DNA of 64,000 bases from Pseudomonas sp. LS.1a (GCF_022533585.1 NZ_CP092827.1:1-64000), one strand, 5' to 3'. Numbered from the stretch's first letter, positions 41,247 through 50,693 are shown. Notes: a model not told the origin generated them from the sequence alone. Made by a program: numbers and translations.

Positions 41247-42143
41247 ATGGCCCACGACCTCCCTCCCCTCAACGCCCTGCGGGCTTTTGAGGCCACCGCA
41301 CGGCTCAATAGCGTCAGCCAGGCGGCCGAAGCGCTGCACGTCACCCATGGCGCCGTCAGCCGGCAGATCAAGGTGCTCGAGGAACACTTGGGCGTAGCGC
41401 TGTTCGTCAAGGACGGGCGCGGCATCAAACTCACAGATGCCGGTGTGCGTCTGCGCGATGCCAGTGGCGAAGCCTTCGACCGGCTGCGCAGCGTGTGTGC
41501 CGAGCTCAGCCACGATGTCAGCGAGGCGCCGTTCGTGCTGGGCTGCTCGGGCAGCCTGCTGGCGCGCTGGTTCATCCCGCGGTTGGGGCGGCTGCAGGCG
41601 GACTTGCCAGAGCTGCGCCTGCACCTGTCGGCGGGCGAAGGCGACCTCGACCCGCGGCGGCCGGGGCTGGATGCGCTGCTGGTATATGCCGAGCCACCGT
41701 GGCCGGCGGACATGCAGGTGCATGTGCTGGCCGAGGAACGCATCGGGCCGGTGCTCAGCCCGCATTTCGCCGGTTTCGAGCGCTTGCAGGGTGCGCCGGC
41801 CAAGGCCTTGCTGGGCGAGGCCTTGCTACACACCACCTCGCGCCCGCAGGCCTGGCCGACCTGGGCGCTGGAGCAGGGGCTGGAGCCGGCGGCCCTCCAC
41901 TATGGTCAGGCTTTCGAGCACCTGTATTACCTGCTGGAAGCGGCCGTGGCCGGGCTGGGTGTGGCGATTGCACCGCAGCCGCTGGTCGCCGATGACCTGC
42001 GGGCGGGCCGTTTGAGTGCGCCGTGGGGCTTTTCACCAACCCCTGCAGCGCTGGCATTGTGGGTGCCCCGGCGCGCCGCGGACGGGCGCGCCGAGCAGCT
42101 GGCGCAGTGGTTACGGGCGGAGCTGGCGCGGCAGGGCGCCTAG
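41247..42143 (+). CDS. trpI: LysR-family activator TrpI
   Basis: 298-residue LTTR; HTH region [42 protein letters not shown]. Divergent from trpBA, the diagnostic position. ATG 41247 ([15 protein letters not shown]) matches the known TrpI N-terminus. The stop is separated by 1 bp from the convergent DUF883 stop. Confidence 0.93.
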   Translation: MAHDLPPLNALRAFEATARLNSVSQAAEALHVTHGAVSRQIKVLEEHLGVALFVKDGRGIKLTDAGVRLRDASGEAFDRLRSVCAELSHDVSEAPFVLGCSGSLLARWFIPRLGRLQADLPELRLHLSAGEGDLDPRRPGLDALLVYAEPPWPADMQVHVLAEERIGPVLSPHFAGFERLQGAPAKALLGEALLHTTSRPQAWPTWALEQGLEPAALHYGQAFEHLYYLLEAAVAGLGVAIAPQPLVADDLRAGRLSAPWGFSPTPAALALWVPRRAADGRAEQLAQWLRAELARQGA

Positions 42144-42144
42144 T

Positions 42145-42468
42145 CTAGTTGCGCTTGCACAGCAGGTAGGCTGCCAGCAGGCCCAGTGCACCAATAGCAA
42201 CGCCCGCCGTGGTGTAGGGGTGTTCCTGAGCGTAATCGCGTGTGGCGATGCCAGTCTGGCGGGTACGGTGTTTCACTTCTTCGTAGGCATCGCTCAGCAG
42301 GCTACGGGAATGGCGGAGGGCGCTTTCGGCGTTGCTGCGGATGGCCTTCACCGACTTCTGGGATTCCTCGGAAGCATCATGCTTGAGGTTCTCCAGGGTC
42401 TTCAGAAGGCTCTCGATTTCGGCTTCCATGCTTTCCAGGGACGTTTTACGCAGCGAATTGCGGTGCAT
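42145..42468 (-). CDS. DUF883/ElaB-YqjD-like membrane-anchored protein
   Basis: 107 residues: a charged helical N-terminal part (ESMEAEIESLLKTLENLKHDASEESQKSVKAIRSNAESAL) and one C-terminal membrane helix (TTAGVAIGALGLLAAYLL). E. coli relatives bind stationary-phase ribosomes and tether them to the inner membrane; that role is inferred here. AAGGAGAG lies just before ATG 42468. Confidence 0.88.
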   Translation of the reverse strand: MHRNSLRKTSLESMEAEIESLLKTLENLKHDASEESQKSVKAIRSNAESALRHSRSLLSDAYEEVKHRTRQTGIATRDYAQEHPYTTAGVAIGALGLLAAYLLCKRN

Positions 42469-42618
42469 GTTGACTCTCCTTCGCGTTGTGGGCTGTAGAA
42501 GTTGCGACTGCCTGGCGAAGCGAAAGTGCGATCGAACTTTCACCAGCGGTGACAGCTCGCAGGTAAACCCGGCCTGCGCTGCTAGGCTGAATCTCACCGT
42601 TATCCAAGGAGAGCGCTC

Positions 42619-42834
42619 ATGACCGATCATCACACTTACAAGAAGATCGAACTGGTGGGGTCGTCGACCACCAGCATCGAAGAGGCGATCAACAATGCCC
42701 TGGCCGAAGCCGGCAAGAGCATCAAGCACCTGGAGTGGTTCGAGGTGATAGATACCCGCGGTCATATCCGTGACAACAAGGCGGCGCACTTCCAGGTCAC
42801 GCTGAAGGTCGGCTTCCGTATTGCCAACAGCTGA
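42619..42834 (+). CDS. Dodecin (flavin storage protein)
   Basis: 71 residues forming the beta-alpha-beta-beta dodecin fold (HTYKKIELVGSSTTSIEEAINNALAEAGKSIKHLEWFEVIDTRGHI). Dodecins assemble as 12-mers that sequester flavins. AAGGAGAG precedes the ATG. The Trp in HLEWFEV is the residue that stacks on flavin in the family. Confidence 0.93.
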   Translation: MTDHHTYKKIELVGSSTTSIEEAINNALAEAGKSIKHLEWFEVIDTRGHIRDNKAAHFQVTLKVGFRIANS

Positions 42835-42882
42835 AACACCGTCGGGCTGGATGAGCCCGGCATGATGGGGTATTCAGGAAGG

Positions 42883-42905
42883 GGGCGCCTTGGCGGGCGC
42901 CCTTT
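42883..42905 (+). terminator. Probable terminator of the dodecin gene
   Basis: 7-bp stem GGGCGCC (42883-42889)/GGCGCCC (42896-42902) followed by TTT, about 48 bp after the dodecin stop. Confidence 0.5.
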
Positions 42906-42935
42906 CTGATTTCATCTGCACAAGGAAAGCGAGTG

Positions 42936-43157
42936 ATGAACAAACTGATTCTGGCGCTGGGCCTTATGACCCTGGCGGGTGGTGCACTGGCAGCGGGCAA
43001 GCCGTGCGAGGAGCTCAAGGCGGAGATTGCGGCGAAGCTGGATGCCAAGGGGGTCACCGGCTACAAGCTGGAGATCGTCGACAAGGGCGACCCGGCTGGC
43101 AAGGTGATTGGTAGTTGCGAGGCTGGTACCAAGGAAATTGTGTACCGTCGCGGTTAA
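42936..43157 (+). CDS. DUF1161 periplasmic protein, copy 1
   Basis: 73 residues: signal peptide MNKLILALGLMTLAGGALA, then the DUF1161 core GKPCEELKAEIAAKLDAKGVTGYKLEIV and VIGSCEAGTKEIVYRR with two cysteines that can form a disulfide. Function unknown. A second copy lies at 44456-44689. AAGGAAAG is upstream; ATG 42936 is preferred to the GTG one codon earlier. Confidence 0.85.
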   Translation: MNKLILALGLMTLAGGALAAGKPCEELKAEIAAKLDAKGVTGYKLEIVDKGDPAGKVIGSCEAGTKEIVYRRG

Positions 43158-43166
43158 CGGGTTGGA

Positions 43167-43254
43167 TTCTTCGCGGGTAAACCCGCTCCCACAGGTACGG
43201 TGCCGGTCTCAGGCCCTGTGATACCCCTGTGGGAGCGGGTTTACCCGCGAAGAA
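43167..43254. repeat. Perfect REP pair
   Basis: 29-bp arms 43167-43195 and 43226-43254, no mismatch, 30-bp spacer, between the DUF1161 gene and the convergent monooxygenase gene. Confidence 0.9.
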
Positions 43255-43256
43255 GG

Positions 43257-44261
43257 TCACTCAGTCTTGAGAGCCTGCGCCATCAGTTCATAGGACCGGA
43301 TCCGGTCCGCATGCTCATACAGATCACAGGTAAAGATCAGCTCATCGGCGCCGGTCTGCTCCAGCAGCACTTCCACCTTGGCCCGCACCTTCTGCGGGCT
43401 GCCGATCATCGCCAGGCCGAGGAAGCTGCCCACCGCATCCCGCTCATGGGGTAGCCACAGCCCATCCATGCTTTCCACCGGCGGCTTCTGCATCAGGCTC
43501 TGCCCGCGAATCAGCGCGAGGATGCGCTGGTACACCGAAGTGGCCAGGTACTCGGCCTTTTCATCGGTTTGCGCCACCACCATGGGGATGCCCAGCATTA
43601 CATACGGCTTGTCCAGCGTGGTCGAGGGCTTGAAGTGGTTGCGGTATACGCGGATCGCCTCGTGCATGTAGCGCGGCGCAAAGTGCGAGGCGAACGCGTA
43701 AGGCATGCCGCGCATGCCGGCCAGCTGGGCGCTGAACAGGCTGGAGCCGAGCAGCCACATCGGCACCTCGGTGTCGTGCCCTGGCACTGCGATCACTTTT
43801 TGGTCATCAGTACGCGGGCCGAGGTAGCGTGACAGTTCCTCGACATCGTCCGGGAAGTCATCCGGGCCGCCGGCGCGGTCGCGGCGCAGGGCGTAGGCGG
43901 TCATCTGGTCGGAACCCGGCGCGCGGCCCAGGCCCAGGTCGATGCGCCCCGGGTACAGGCTGGCCAGGGTGCCGAACTGCTCGGCGATCACCAGCGGCGC
44001 ATGGTTGGGCAGCATGACCCCGCCAGAGCCCACGCGAATGCTCGAGGTACCACCGGCCAGGTAGCCGATCAGCACCGCAGTCGCCGAACTGGCGATGCCG
44101 TCCATGTTGTGGTGCTCGGCCACCCAGAAGCGGTTGTAGCCAAAGCGCTCGACGTGCTGCGCCAGGTCCAGCGAGTTGCGCAGCGACTGCGCCGGGCCGG
44201 CGTCGGCGCGTACCGGTACCAGGTCGAGGGTGGAAATCTTCAGGTCACGCAGCTGCGTCAT
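43257..44261 (-). CDS. Luciferase-like (LLM class) flavin monooxygenase
   Basis: 334-residue TIM-barrel protein of the bacterial luciferase family: [72 protein letters not shown] and VPMWLLGSS. Such proteins use reduced FMN supplied by a separate reductase; none is adjacent and the substrate is unknown. GGAGG lies 5 bp before ATG 44261, so the longer frame is rejected. Confidence 0.9.
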   Translation of the reverse strand: MTQLRDLKISTLDLVPVRADAGPAQSLRNSLDLAQHVERFGYNRFWVAEHHNMDGIASSATAVLIGYLAGGTSSIRVGSGGVMLPNHAPLVIAEQFGTLASLYPGRIDLGLGRAPGSDQMTAYALRRDRAGGPDDFPDDVEELSRYLGPRTDDQKVIAVPGHDTEVPMWLLGSSLFSAQLAGMRGMPYAFASHFAPRYMHEAIRVYRNHFKPSTTLDKPYVMLGIPMVVAQTDEKAEYLATSVYQRILALIRGQSLMQKPPVESMDGLWLPHERDAVGSFLGLAMIGSPQKVRAKVEVLLEQTGADELIFTCDLYEHADRIRSYELMAQALKTE

Positions 44262-44455
44262 GGAGCCTCCGCAAAGGTGTTTGGCCACAGGCCTTTTCAA
44301 CTCTGTATGGGCACATTCGATGGATTCAATGCTTGCCTTGCGATTATGAGCTTGCCGTTGGCGGCTGGGCTCTTATTGGGGAAACGGTGCAATGAGAGCG
44401 GTTTGCTGTAGTCTAAACAGCGTCGGCAGCACGCTGCCCTTTCAGGAGCCGTTTC

Positions 44456-44689
44456 ATGATTCGCGTAGCATTCGCCGTGTTGGCTTCCCTGGTCGCCACA
44501 TCTGCGCTGGCGGCGGTCAAGCCGTGCGAGGAGCTCAAAGCCGAGATCGAGGCCAAGATCCAGGCCCAAGGGGTTTCGTCCTATACCCTGGAAATCGTGC
44601 CCAACAGCGAGGTCAAGGACCAGAACATGGTCGTCGGGACCTGCGATGGTGGAACCAAGAAGATCATTTATCAGAAGAATGATCAGTAA
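44456..44689 (+). CDS. DUF1161 periplasmic protein, copy 2
   Basis: 77 residues, signal peptide MIRVAFAVLASLVATSALA, then VKPCEELKAEIEAKIQAQGVSSYTLEIV and VGTCDGGTKKIIYQ. It is clearly paralogous to 42936-43157, and the divergent monooxygenase gene stands between the copies. The 194-bp gap before it holds its promoter and ends with AGGAG. Confidence 0.85.
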   Translation: MIRVAFAVLASLVATSALAAVKPCEELKAEIEAKIQAQGVSSYTLEIVPNSEVKDQNMVVGTCDGGTKKIIYQKNDQ

Positions 44690-44723
44690 GTTCTAGAGCC
44701 CGGGGCTGCAAGGCAGCCCCAGG

Positions 44724-45137
44724 TCACGGAATGCAGAACACCTCGCTAGGCTCGTTCACCACTACCTTGCGGCTGCCGTCATACAGCAGCACCTGCGGCT
44801 CCATCACCGGCGCCCGAGCCTCCAGGCGGTAGCGTTCACCGGCCCGGAAGTTGTCAAAGCGTACGGTCAGGTAGCAGGTACGGTCCCTGGGTTGGGTCAT
44901 GGGGCCGCCCCCGTAGATCTCATAATCGAAGCGCACTACCAGTTCGTGCTTGCCCGGTGTCACCTGGAAGTAACGGCCATCCTCCAGGCGCTGGCCATCG
45001 AGGCGGTCGGCCATGATCGTCCTGCCGGGAGTCATGGTGTACAGGTCGACCCAGGCCTGTTTGGGGTCGACGGGGGGCAAGGGGCTAGCGCAGGCCCCCA
45101 GTGCACTGAGGGCGATCAGCATCATGGGCTGGCGCAT
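44724..45137 (-). CDS. Lipoprotein, copy A of a tandem pair
   Basis: 137 residues; lipobox LSALGAC gives acylated C16. The mature part PPVDPKQAWVDLYT... YFQVTPGKHELVVRFDYE... FRAGERYRLEA is shared with the upstream neighbour. A small beta-rich envelope protein of unknown role; the PGxHELxVR strand resembles PEGA-like domains. Asp at +2 is absent (Ala), consistent with outer-membrane sorting. Confidence 0.8.
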   Translation of the reverse strand: MRQPMMLIALSALGACASPLPPVDPKQAWVDLYTMTPGRTIMADRLDGQRLEDGRYFQVTPGKHELVVRFDYEIYGGGPMTQPRDRTCYLTVRFDNFRAGERYRLEARAPVMEPQVLLYDGSRKVVVNEPSEVFCIP

Positions 45138-45191
45138 GGCAAGTCTCCACTTGCGGTTTACACGCTACAAGCATAGCGCCGTTTGTACGGT

Positions 45192-45605
45192 TCAGGTGCG
45201 CTGGCAGCCTGCAGGCAAGCCCTGGCCAACCAGTTTCTGCTGATGGTCGTAGAGTTTGATCCAGGGGCGGAAACCGATGCTGCCAGCCTGCATCTGGTAG
45301 CGCTGGCCGGCACTGAAATCCTTGAAGGTCAGCTTGACCTGGCAATCACGCCACAACGGCTCCTTGACCGGGCCGATATTGCTGGGGGTAACCGGAAACT
45401 GGTAGCGCACCGTCAGCTCGTGGCTGCCGGGCTGTACTTCGAAATAGCGGCTGTCGGCCCAGTCGCGTTCATCTACCTGCACGGCGTGCAGCGAGGTGTT
45501 GTCGTAGGGCGTGAGGTCGATCCAGGCCTGGTTCGGGTCTGGGTCTGGCAAGGTCGAACAGGCGGATATCAGCAGCAGTGAGCCGATGACCAATAGTGCA
45601 CGCAT
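45192..45605 (-). CDS. Lipoprotein, copy B of a tandem pair
   Basis: 137 residues, the same length as copy A 54 bp downstream. Lipobox LLLISAC; mature part DPNQAWIDLT... YFEVQPGSHELTVRYQF... CQVKLTFKDFSAGQRYQM. The aligned motifs show an old tandem duplication. ATG 45605 is chosen because an upstream frame extension adds a non-signal segment. The two genes probably form one unit, divergent from the metalloprotease lipoprotein. Confidence 0.8.
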   Translation of the reverse strand: MRALLVIGSLLLISACSTLPDPDPNQAWIDLTPYDNTSLHAVQVDERDWADSRYFEVQPGSHELTVRYQFPVTPSNIGPVKEPLWRDCQVKLTFKDFSAGQRYQMQAGSIGFRPWIKLYDHQQKLVGQGLPAGCQRT

Positions 45606-45672
45606 GGCGAAACGCCCCCTTGGCGAGATAGTCTTGGAGTGAATCGGCCTTGAGCGAGTCAGACAGTCCCGG

Positions 45673-46764
45673 ATGCTTCGACTTATTCTTATGCAGCGCT
45701 CAGGTCCTGGGCCACTCGACCTTCTTTTCACCCGTTTGGTTCCGCTGCTGGCGGTGCTCCTGCTGAACGGTTGCAGCAGCGCCGCCTACTATGGGCAGTT
45801 GGCCGAGGGCCAGTGGCAGTTGCTGCGCGCACGACAGCCGGTGGAGCAGGTAGTGGCCGACCCGGCCACCTCCGCGCAACTGCGCGCGCGCCTGGAACAT
45901 GCCAGTCAGGCACGGGTATTTGCCAGCCAGCAGCTGAAGCTGCCGGACAACCGCAGCTACCGGGTATATGCCGACATTGGCCGGCCCTACGTGGTGTGGA
46001 ATGTGTTCGCCACCCCCGAGCTGTCGTTGCAGCCGGTGACTCACTGTTTCCCGATCGCGGGGTGTGTGGCCTATCGCGGCTATTACCAGCAAGGCGCGGC
46101 GCGTGGGGCGGCGGCGTTGATGCGCCAGGAAGGCATGGATGCATACGTGGGCGGCGTGGAGGCCTATTCGACCCTGGGCTGGTTCGACGACCCGATCCTG
46201 TCGTCGATGGTGGGCTGGAGCGAAGAGCGCCTGGCCACGCTGATCTTCCATGAGCTCGCCCACCAGCGCTTCTATGTGCAGGACGATACCGAGTTCAACG
46301 AGTCGTTTGCCTCCTTCGTCGAGCAGGAAGGCACGCGGCAATGGCGCGTGGCGCGTGGGCTTGCTGCGGTTGGGGGGAAGCAGGGGCAGCAGCGTGAGCA
46401 GTTCATCCGCTTGGTGCTGGCCAGCCGCGAGCGGCTGCAGGCGATATATGCCGGGCCTCTGGATGATGTGCAGAAGCGGGCGGCCAAGCAGGCGGAGTTT
46501 GAGCGCTTGCGGCGTGAATACCGGCAGCTGCGGGATGGCCAGTGGGGTGGCGACAAGCGTTATGACGCCTGGATGTATGGGCCGATGAGCAATGCCAAGT
46601 TGTTGCCGTTCGGGCTGTATGACCAGTGGGTGCCGGCGTTTGCGGCGGTGTTCCGCGAAGTGGGTGGGGATTGGGCGCGGTTTTATCAGAGGGTGGAGCA
46701 GTTGGGGCGGTTGCCGATTGAAGAGCGGAAGGCGGCGTTGCGGCGGTTGATGGTTAGCCGGTGA
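45673..46764 (+). CDS. Lipoprotein zinc aminopeptidase-like protein (PF10023 type)
   Basis: 363 residues; hydrophobic N-terminus with lipobox LLLNGC, zinc motif HELAHQRFY (HExxH) and downstream glutamates in FNESFASFVEQEG that can supply the third ligand. It matches the predicted aminopeptidase family of envelope lipoproteins. ATG 45673 is used; ATG 45691 is an alternative and neither has a strong ribosome site. The substrate is unknown. Confidence 0.8.
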   Translation: MLRLILMQRSGPGPLDLLFTRLVPLLAVLLLNGCSSAAYYGQLAEGQWQLLRARQPVEQVVADPATSAQLRARLEHASQARVFASQQLKLPDNRSYRVYADIGRPYVVWNVFATPELSLQPVTHCFPIAGCVAYRGYYQQGAARGAAALMRQEGMDAYVGGVEAYSTLGWFDDPILSSMVGWSEERLATLIFHELAHQRFYVQDDTEFNESFASFVEQEGTRQWRVARGLAAVGGKQGQQREQFIRLVLASRERLQAIYAGPLDDVQKRAAKQAEFERLRREYRQLRDGQWGGDKRYDAWMYGPMSNAKLLPFGLYDQWVPAFAAVFREVGGDWARFYQRVEQLGRLPIEERKAALRRLMVSR

Positions 46765-46816
46765 GATTCTGGGGCCGCGTTGCGGCCCATCGCCGGCAAG
46801 GCAGCCCCAATGGCCA

Positions 46817-47467
46817 TCAAGCCTTGAGAAATGCTTGATGCATCTCGGCCAAGGTAGCAAAGTGGAATGCCGGTTCTTCCGCCATCAACTCCTCCTGGCT
46901 ACCAAACCCATACCCCACCGCCACTGCCTGCAACCCATTGCTGCGCGCACCGATCAGGTCATGCTTGCGGTCGCCGATCATCAGGGTCTGCGCCGGGTCC
47001 AGCCCTTCTTCATCAAGCAGATGGCGAATCAGCTCGACCTTGTTGGTGCGCGTGCCGTCCAGCTCACTGCCGTAGATCACCTTGAAGTGGTGGTCAAAGG
47101 CGAAGTGCCGGGCGATTTCACGGGCGAACTCCCACGGCTTGGAGGTGGCGATGTACAGCGTGCGGCCCTGGCCGTTTAGGGCCTCGAGCAGCTCCGGTAC
47201 ACCGTCGAACACCAGGTTTTCGTACAGGCCGGTGACGCTGAAGCGTTCCCTATAGAAGTTCACCGCATCCCAGGCCTTGGCTTCGTCGAAGCTGTAGAAC
47301 TGCATGAAGGCCTGCAGCAGGGGTGGGCCGATGAAGTGCTCGAGGCGGGTGAGGTCCGGCTCGTCGATGCCCAGTTTGGCCAGTGCGTACTGGATCGAGC
47401 GGGTGATGCCCAGGCGAGGGTCGGTCAGGGTGCCGTCGAGGTCGAACAGGATGTTTTGCTGGTGCAT
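46817..47467 (-). CDS. HAD-family hydrolase (phosphoglycolate phosphatase-like)
   Basis: 216 residues; motif I FDLDGTLTD (D9, D11), motif II IATSK, motif IV IGDRKHDLIGARSNG, cap domain between. It resembles Gph/PGMB-like phosphatases acting on small phosphorylated metabolites; the exact substrate is undetermined. A short GC hairpin (GGGGCCGCGTTGCGGCCC, ~46770) separates it from the convergent protease gene. Confidence 0.86.
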   Translation of the reverse strand: MHQQNILFDLDGTLTDPRLGITRSIQYALAKLGIDEPDLTRLEHFIGPPLLQAFMQFYSFDEAKAWDAVNFYRERFSVTGLYENLVFDGVPELLEALNGQGRTLYIATSKPWEFAREIARHFAFDHHFKVIYGSELDGTRTNKVELIRHLLDEEGLDPAQTLMIGDRKHDLIGARSNGLQAVAVGYGFGSQEELMAEEPAFHFATLAEMHQAFLKA

Positions 47468-47501
47468 TTACTGAGTTCCACTTGAGTGCTGCGTGGTCTT
47501 C

Positions 47502-47583
47502 TTCGCGGGTAAACCTGCTCCCACAGGGATATCACAGGGCCTGAGGCCGGCGCCGTACCTGTGGGAGCGGGTTTACCCGCGAA
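47502..47583. repeat. REP pair
   Basis: 26-bp arms 47502-47527 and 47558-47583, one mismatch, 30-bp spacer containing CCTGAGGCCGG; the same spacer type as 43196-43225. Confidence 0.85.
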
Positions 47584-47588
47584 TGCGG

Positions 47589-48137
47589 TCATTCAGGTTG
47601 GTCGTAGCCTTCGGCCAGGTGCTGGTCCTTGAGCTTCACGTAGTTGCTGGCGCTGTAGGCGAAGAATGCGTGTTCCTGGTCGTTCAGCAGCCGGGCCTGT
47701 TTCACCGGGCTGCCCATGTACAGGTAGCCACTGACCAGACGTTTGCCTGGCGGCACCAGGCTACCGGCGCCAATGATCACTTCGTCCTCGACGATGGCGC
47801 CGTCCATGATGGTGCTGCCCATGCCGACCAGGATGCGGTTGCCCAGGGTGCAGCCATGCAGCATGACCTTGTGGCCGATGGTCACTTCGTCGCCGATGAT
47901 CAGCGGGAAACCGTCCGGGTTGAAGGGACCTGCGTGGGTGATGTGCAGCACGCTGCCGTCCTGCACGCTGGTGCGAGCGCCGATGCGGATGCGGTGCATG
48001 TCGCCGCGTACCACGGTCAACGGCCAGACCGAGCTGTCTTCACCGATTTCCACGTCGCCCAGCACTACCGCCGACCGGTCGACGAAGGCCCTGGGCCCAA
48101 CTTTCGGAGTGTGTTGCTGGAAGCTTCGGATGGCCAT
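47589..48137 (-). CDS. Gamma-carbonic anhydrase-like hexapeptide-repeat protein (YrdA family)
   Basis: 182 residues, left-handed beta-helix with metal-site histidines in GDMHRI, LHITHAG and TIGHKVMLHGC. E. coli YrdA homologues bind zinc but show weak or no CO2 hydration, so activity is uncertain. ATG 48137 (MAIRSFQQHTPKVG) is the family start; the same frame stays open far upstream only as antisense to prlC. Divergent from prlC. Confidence 0.88.
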   Translation of the reverse strand: MAIRSFQQHTPKVGPRAFVDRSAVVLGDVEIGEDSSVWPLTVVRGDMHRIRIGARTSVQDGSVLHITHAGPFNPDGFPLIIGDEVTIGHKVMLHGCTLGNRILVGMGSTIMDGAIVEDEVIIGAGSLVPPGKRLVSGYLYMGSPVKQARLLNDQEHAFFAYSASNYVKLKDQHLAEGYDQPE

Positions 48138-48239
48138 GATAGCGTCTCTCATCTGTGCCGATAGGCAGGCTGCCTGCTGCGGTCGGCGTCGATTGTAATT
48201 AAGATGGGGCAGTGTTTCTTCTGCCAAGGTATCCAAACC

Positions 48240-50291
48240 GTGAGTGCGAACAACCCGCTTCTGCAGTCCTACGATCTGCCGCCCTTCTCGCAAATCCGTG
48301 CCGAACACGTGTTGCCGGCGATCGAAGCGATCCTGGCCGACAACCGTAAAGCCATTGCCGAGATCCTCGAAAAGCAGGGCAAGAACCCGACCTGGGCCGG
48401 TCTGGTGCTGGCCATGGACGAACTGAACGACCGCCTGGGCGCCGCCTGGAGCCCGGTCAGCCACCTCAATGCGGTGTGCAACAGCGCGGAACTGCGCGAA
48501 GCCTACGAGTCGTGCCTGCCGGCGCTGAGCGCCTACTCTACCGAACTGGGCCAGAACCGTGCGCTGTTCGAAGCCTACCAGGCGCTGATCGATAGCCCGG
48601 AGGCCGCCGGCTTCGACGTGGCGCAAAAGACTATCCTCGAGCATGCCCTGCGTGACTTCCGCCTGTCGGGTATCGACCTGCCTGCTGATAAACAGCAGCG
48701 CTACGCCGAAGTGCAGAGCAAGCTCAGCGAGCTGGGCAGCCGTTTCTCCAACCAGCTGCTCGACGCCACCCAGGCCTGGACCAAGCACGTTACCGACGAA
48801 GCCGCGCTGGCCGGCCTGACCGATTCGGCCAAGGCGCAGATGGCCGCCGCCGCCCAGGCCAAGGGCCTCGACGGCTGGCTGATCACCCTGGAATTCCCCA
48901 GCTACTACGCGGTAATGACCTACGCCAGCGACCGTGCCCTGCGCGAAGAGTTGTACGCCGCCTACTGCACCCGTGCTTCGGACCAGGGCCCGAATGCTGG
49001 CCAGTTCGACAACGGCCCGGTGATGCAGGAAATCCTCGGCCTGCGCCAGGAGCTGGCCGAACTGCTGGGCTACAAGAACTACGCCGAGCTGAGCCTGGCC
49101 ACCAAGATGGCCGAGTCCAGCGACCAGGTGCTGAGCTTCCTGCGTGACCTGGCCAAGCGTTCCAAGCCGTTCGCCGCCCAGGATCTGGAGCAGCTCAAGG
49201 CCTACGCCGCTGAGCAGGGCTGCCCTGAGCTGGCCAGCTGGGACGCCGGCTACTTCGGCGAGAAGCTGCGCGAGCAGCGTTACAGTGTTTCGCAGGAAGC
49301 CCTGCGCGCCTACTTCCCGATCGACAAGGTATTGGGCGGCCTGTTCAGCATCGTGCAGCGCCTGTACGGCATCGAAATCGCCGAACTCAAGGGCTTCGAC
49401 AGTTGGCACCCGGACGTTCGCCTGTTCGAGATCAAGGAAAACGGCCAGCACGTCGGCCGCTTCTTCTTCGATCTCTATGCCCGCGCCAACAAGCGTGGCG
49501 GCGCCTGGATGGATGGTGCGCGTGACCGTCGCCGCACCGCCGCTGGCCAGCTGCAGAGCCCGGTGGCCAACCTGGTGTGCAACTTCACCCCGGCCGCCCC
49601 CGGCAAGCCGGCGCTGTTGACCCACGATGAAGTCACCACCTTGTTCCATGAGTTCGGCCATGGCCTGCACCACATGCTGACCCGCATCGAGCATGCCGGC
49701 GTATCCGGCATCAACGGCGTGGCCTGGGACGCGGTCGAACTGCCGAGCCAGTTCATGGAAAACTGGTGCTGGGAGCCGGAAGGCCTGGCACTGATCTCCG
49801 CCCACTACGAAACCGGTGCACCCCTGCCCCAGGACCTGCTGGACAAGATGCTGGCGGCGAAGAACTTCCAGTCGGGCATGATGATGGTGCGTCAGCTGGA
49901 GTTCTCGCTGTTCGACTTCGAGCTGCATGCCACCCATGGTGACGGCCGCAGCGTGCTGCAGGTGCTCGAAGGCGTACGCGACGAGGTGTCGGTCATGCGC
50001 CCACCGGCGTACAACCGCTTCCCCAACAGCTTTGCGCACATCTTCGCGGGTGGTTACGCGGCGGGCTACTACAGCTACAAATGGGCCGAGGTGCTGTCGG
50101 CTGACGCCTTCTCGCGCTTCGAGGAAGAAGGCGTGCTGAACGCCGAGACCGGTCGCGCCTTCCGCGAGGCGATACTGGCACGCGGTGGCTCTCGCGAGCC
50201 GATGGAGCTGTTCGTCGACTTCCGTGGCCGTGAGCCTTCCATCGATGCCTTGCTGCGCCACAGTGGCCTGAGCGAGGACGCTGCAGCATGA
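48240..50291 (+). CDS. prlC: Oligopeptidase A
   Basis: M3-family zinc metallopeptidase degrading signal peptides and other short peptides in the cytoplasm. 683 residues, start GTG 48240 (MSANNPLLQSYDLPPFSQI). Zinc motif HEFGH at 470-474 in LFHEFGHGLHHML, with downstream VELPSQFMENW containing the third ligand. Its stop overlaps the yheV-like start (ATGA). Confidence 0.96.
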   Translation: MSANNPLLQSYDLPPFSQIRAEHVLPAIEAILADNRKAIAEILEKQGKNPTWAGLVLAMDELNDRLGAAWSPVSHLNAVCNSAELREAYESCLPALSAYSTELGQNRALFEAYQALIDSPEAAGFDVAQKTILEHALRDFRLSGIDLPADKQQRYAEVQSKLSELGSRFSNQLLDATQAWTKHVTDEAALAGLTDSAKAQMAAAAQAKGLDGWLITLEFPSYYAVMTYASDRALREELYAAYCTRASDQGPNAGQFDNGPVMQEILGLRQELAELLGYKNYAELSLATKMAESSDQVLSFLRDLAKRSKPFAAQDLEQLKAYAAEQGCPELASWDAGYFGEKLREQRYSVSQEALRAYFPIDKVLGGLFSIVQRLYGIEIAELKGFDSWHPDVRLFEIKENGQHVGRFFFDLYARANKRGGAWMDGARDRRRTAAGQLQSPVANLVCNFTPAAPGKPALLTHDEVTTLFHEFGHGLHHMLTRIEHAGVSGINGVAWDAVELPSQFMENWCWEPEGLALISAHYETGAPLPQDLLDKMLAAKNFQSGMMMVRQLEFSLFDFELHATHGDGRSVLQVLEGVRDEVSVMRPPAYNRFPNSFAHIFAGGYAAGYYSYKWAEVLSADAFSRFEEEGVLNAETGRAFREAILARGGSREPMELFVDFRGREPSIDALLRHSGLSEDAAA

Positions 50292-50569
50292 GCGAGGTAG
50301 CCGTGAACAAGACCAAGAAACGCTTCATTGCCGGGGCGGTATGCCCGGCGTGCAGCGAGACCGACAAGTTGATGATGTGGAACGAAGACGGCGTACCACA
50401 CCGCGAGTGCGTGGCCTGCGGCTTTACCGACACCCTCAACGAGCAGGGCTTGTCGGTGCCGAAGGAACTCGGCACCCGGGTCAACCATCTGCAACCGAAA
50501 GCCGCGCCGGCCAAGGTACAGACGGTGCAGTTCTTCCCCAACCCGAAGCTGAAGAAACCGGCTGAATAA
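50288..50569 (+). CDS. YheV-family zinc-ribbon protein
   Basis: 93 residues with two CxxC knuckles (AVCPACSETD; ECVACGFTD) forming a small zinc ribbon. Function unknown; the overlap with prlC is conserved in gammaproteobacteria, suggesting linked expression. A GC hairpin without a T-tract (50583-50601) follows. Confidence 0.88.
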   Translation: MSEVAVNKTKKRFIAGAVCPACSETDKLMMWNEDGVPHRECVACGFTDTLNEQGLSVPKELGTRVNHLQPKAAPAKVQTVQFFPNPKLKKPAE

Positions 50570-50582
50570 AGCCTTCGTGCCG

Positions 50583-50601
50583 CCCGGGCGCCATGCCCGG
50601 G
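50583..50601 (+). terminator. GC hairpin after the prlC-yheV pair
   Basis: Perfect 7-bp stem CCCGGGC/GCCCGGG with a 5-nt loop; no T-run, so intrinsic termination is uncertain. It separates the pair from the M3 peptidase paralogue, which starts 93 bp further on. Confidence 0.4.
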
Positions 50602-50693
50602 CCGGTATGCCCAGGTGGTAGATAGTCAGGCCACCTGCTGTACGCTGGCCATGCAAGCTCGCCTGCTCTTTTCTACGAGCAAGGTGTTGCGCC

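Noticed and set aside
47589..50261. A minus-strand frame open for 890 codons including the gamma-CA-like gene and sequence antisense to prlC
   Set aside because: The family N-terminus starts at 48137; the remainder is complementary to the well-supported prlC.
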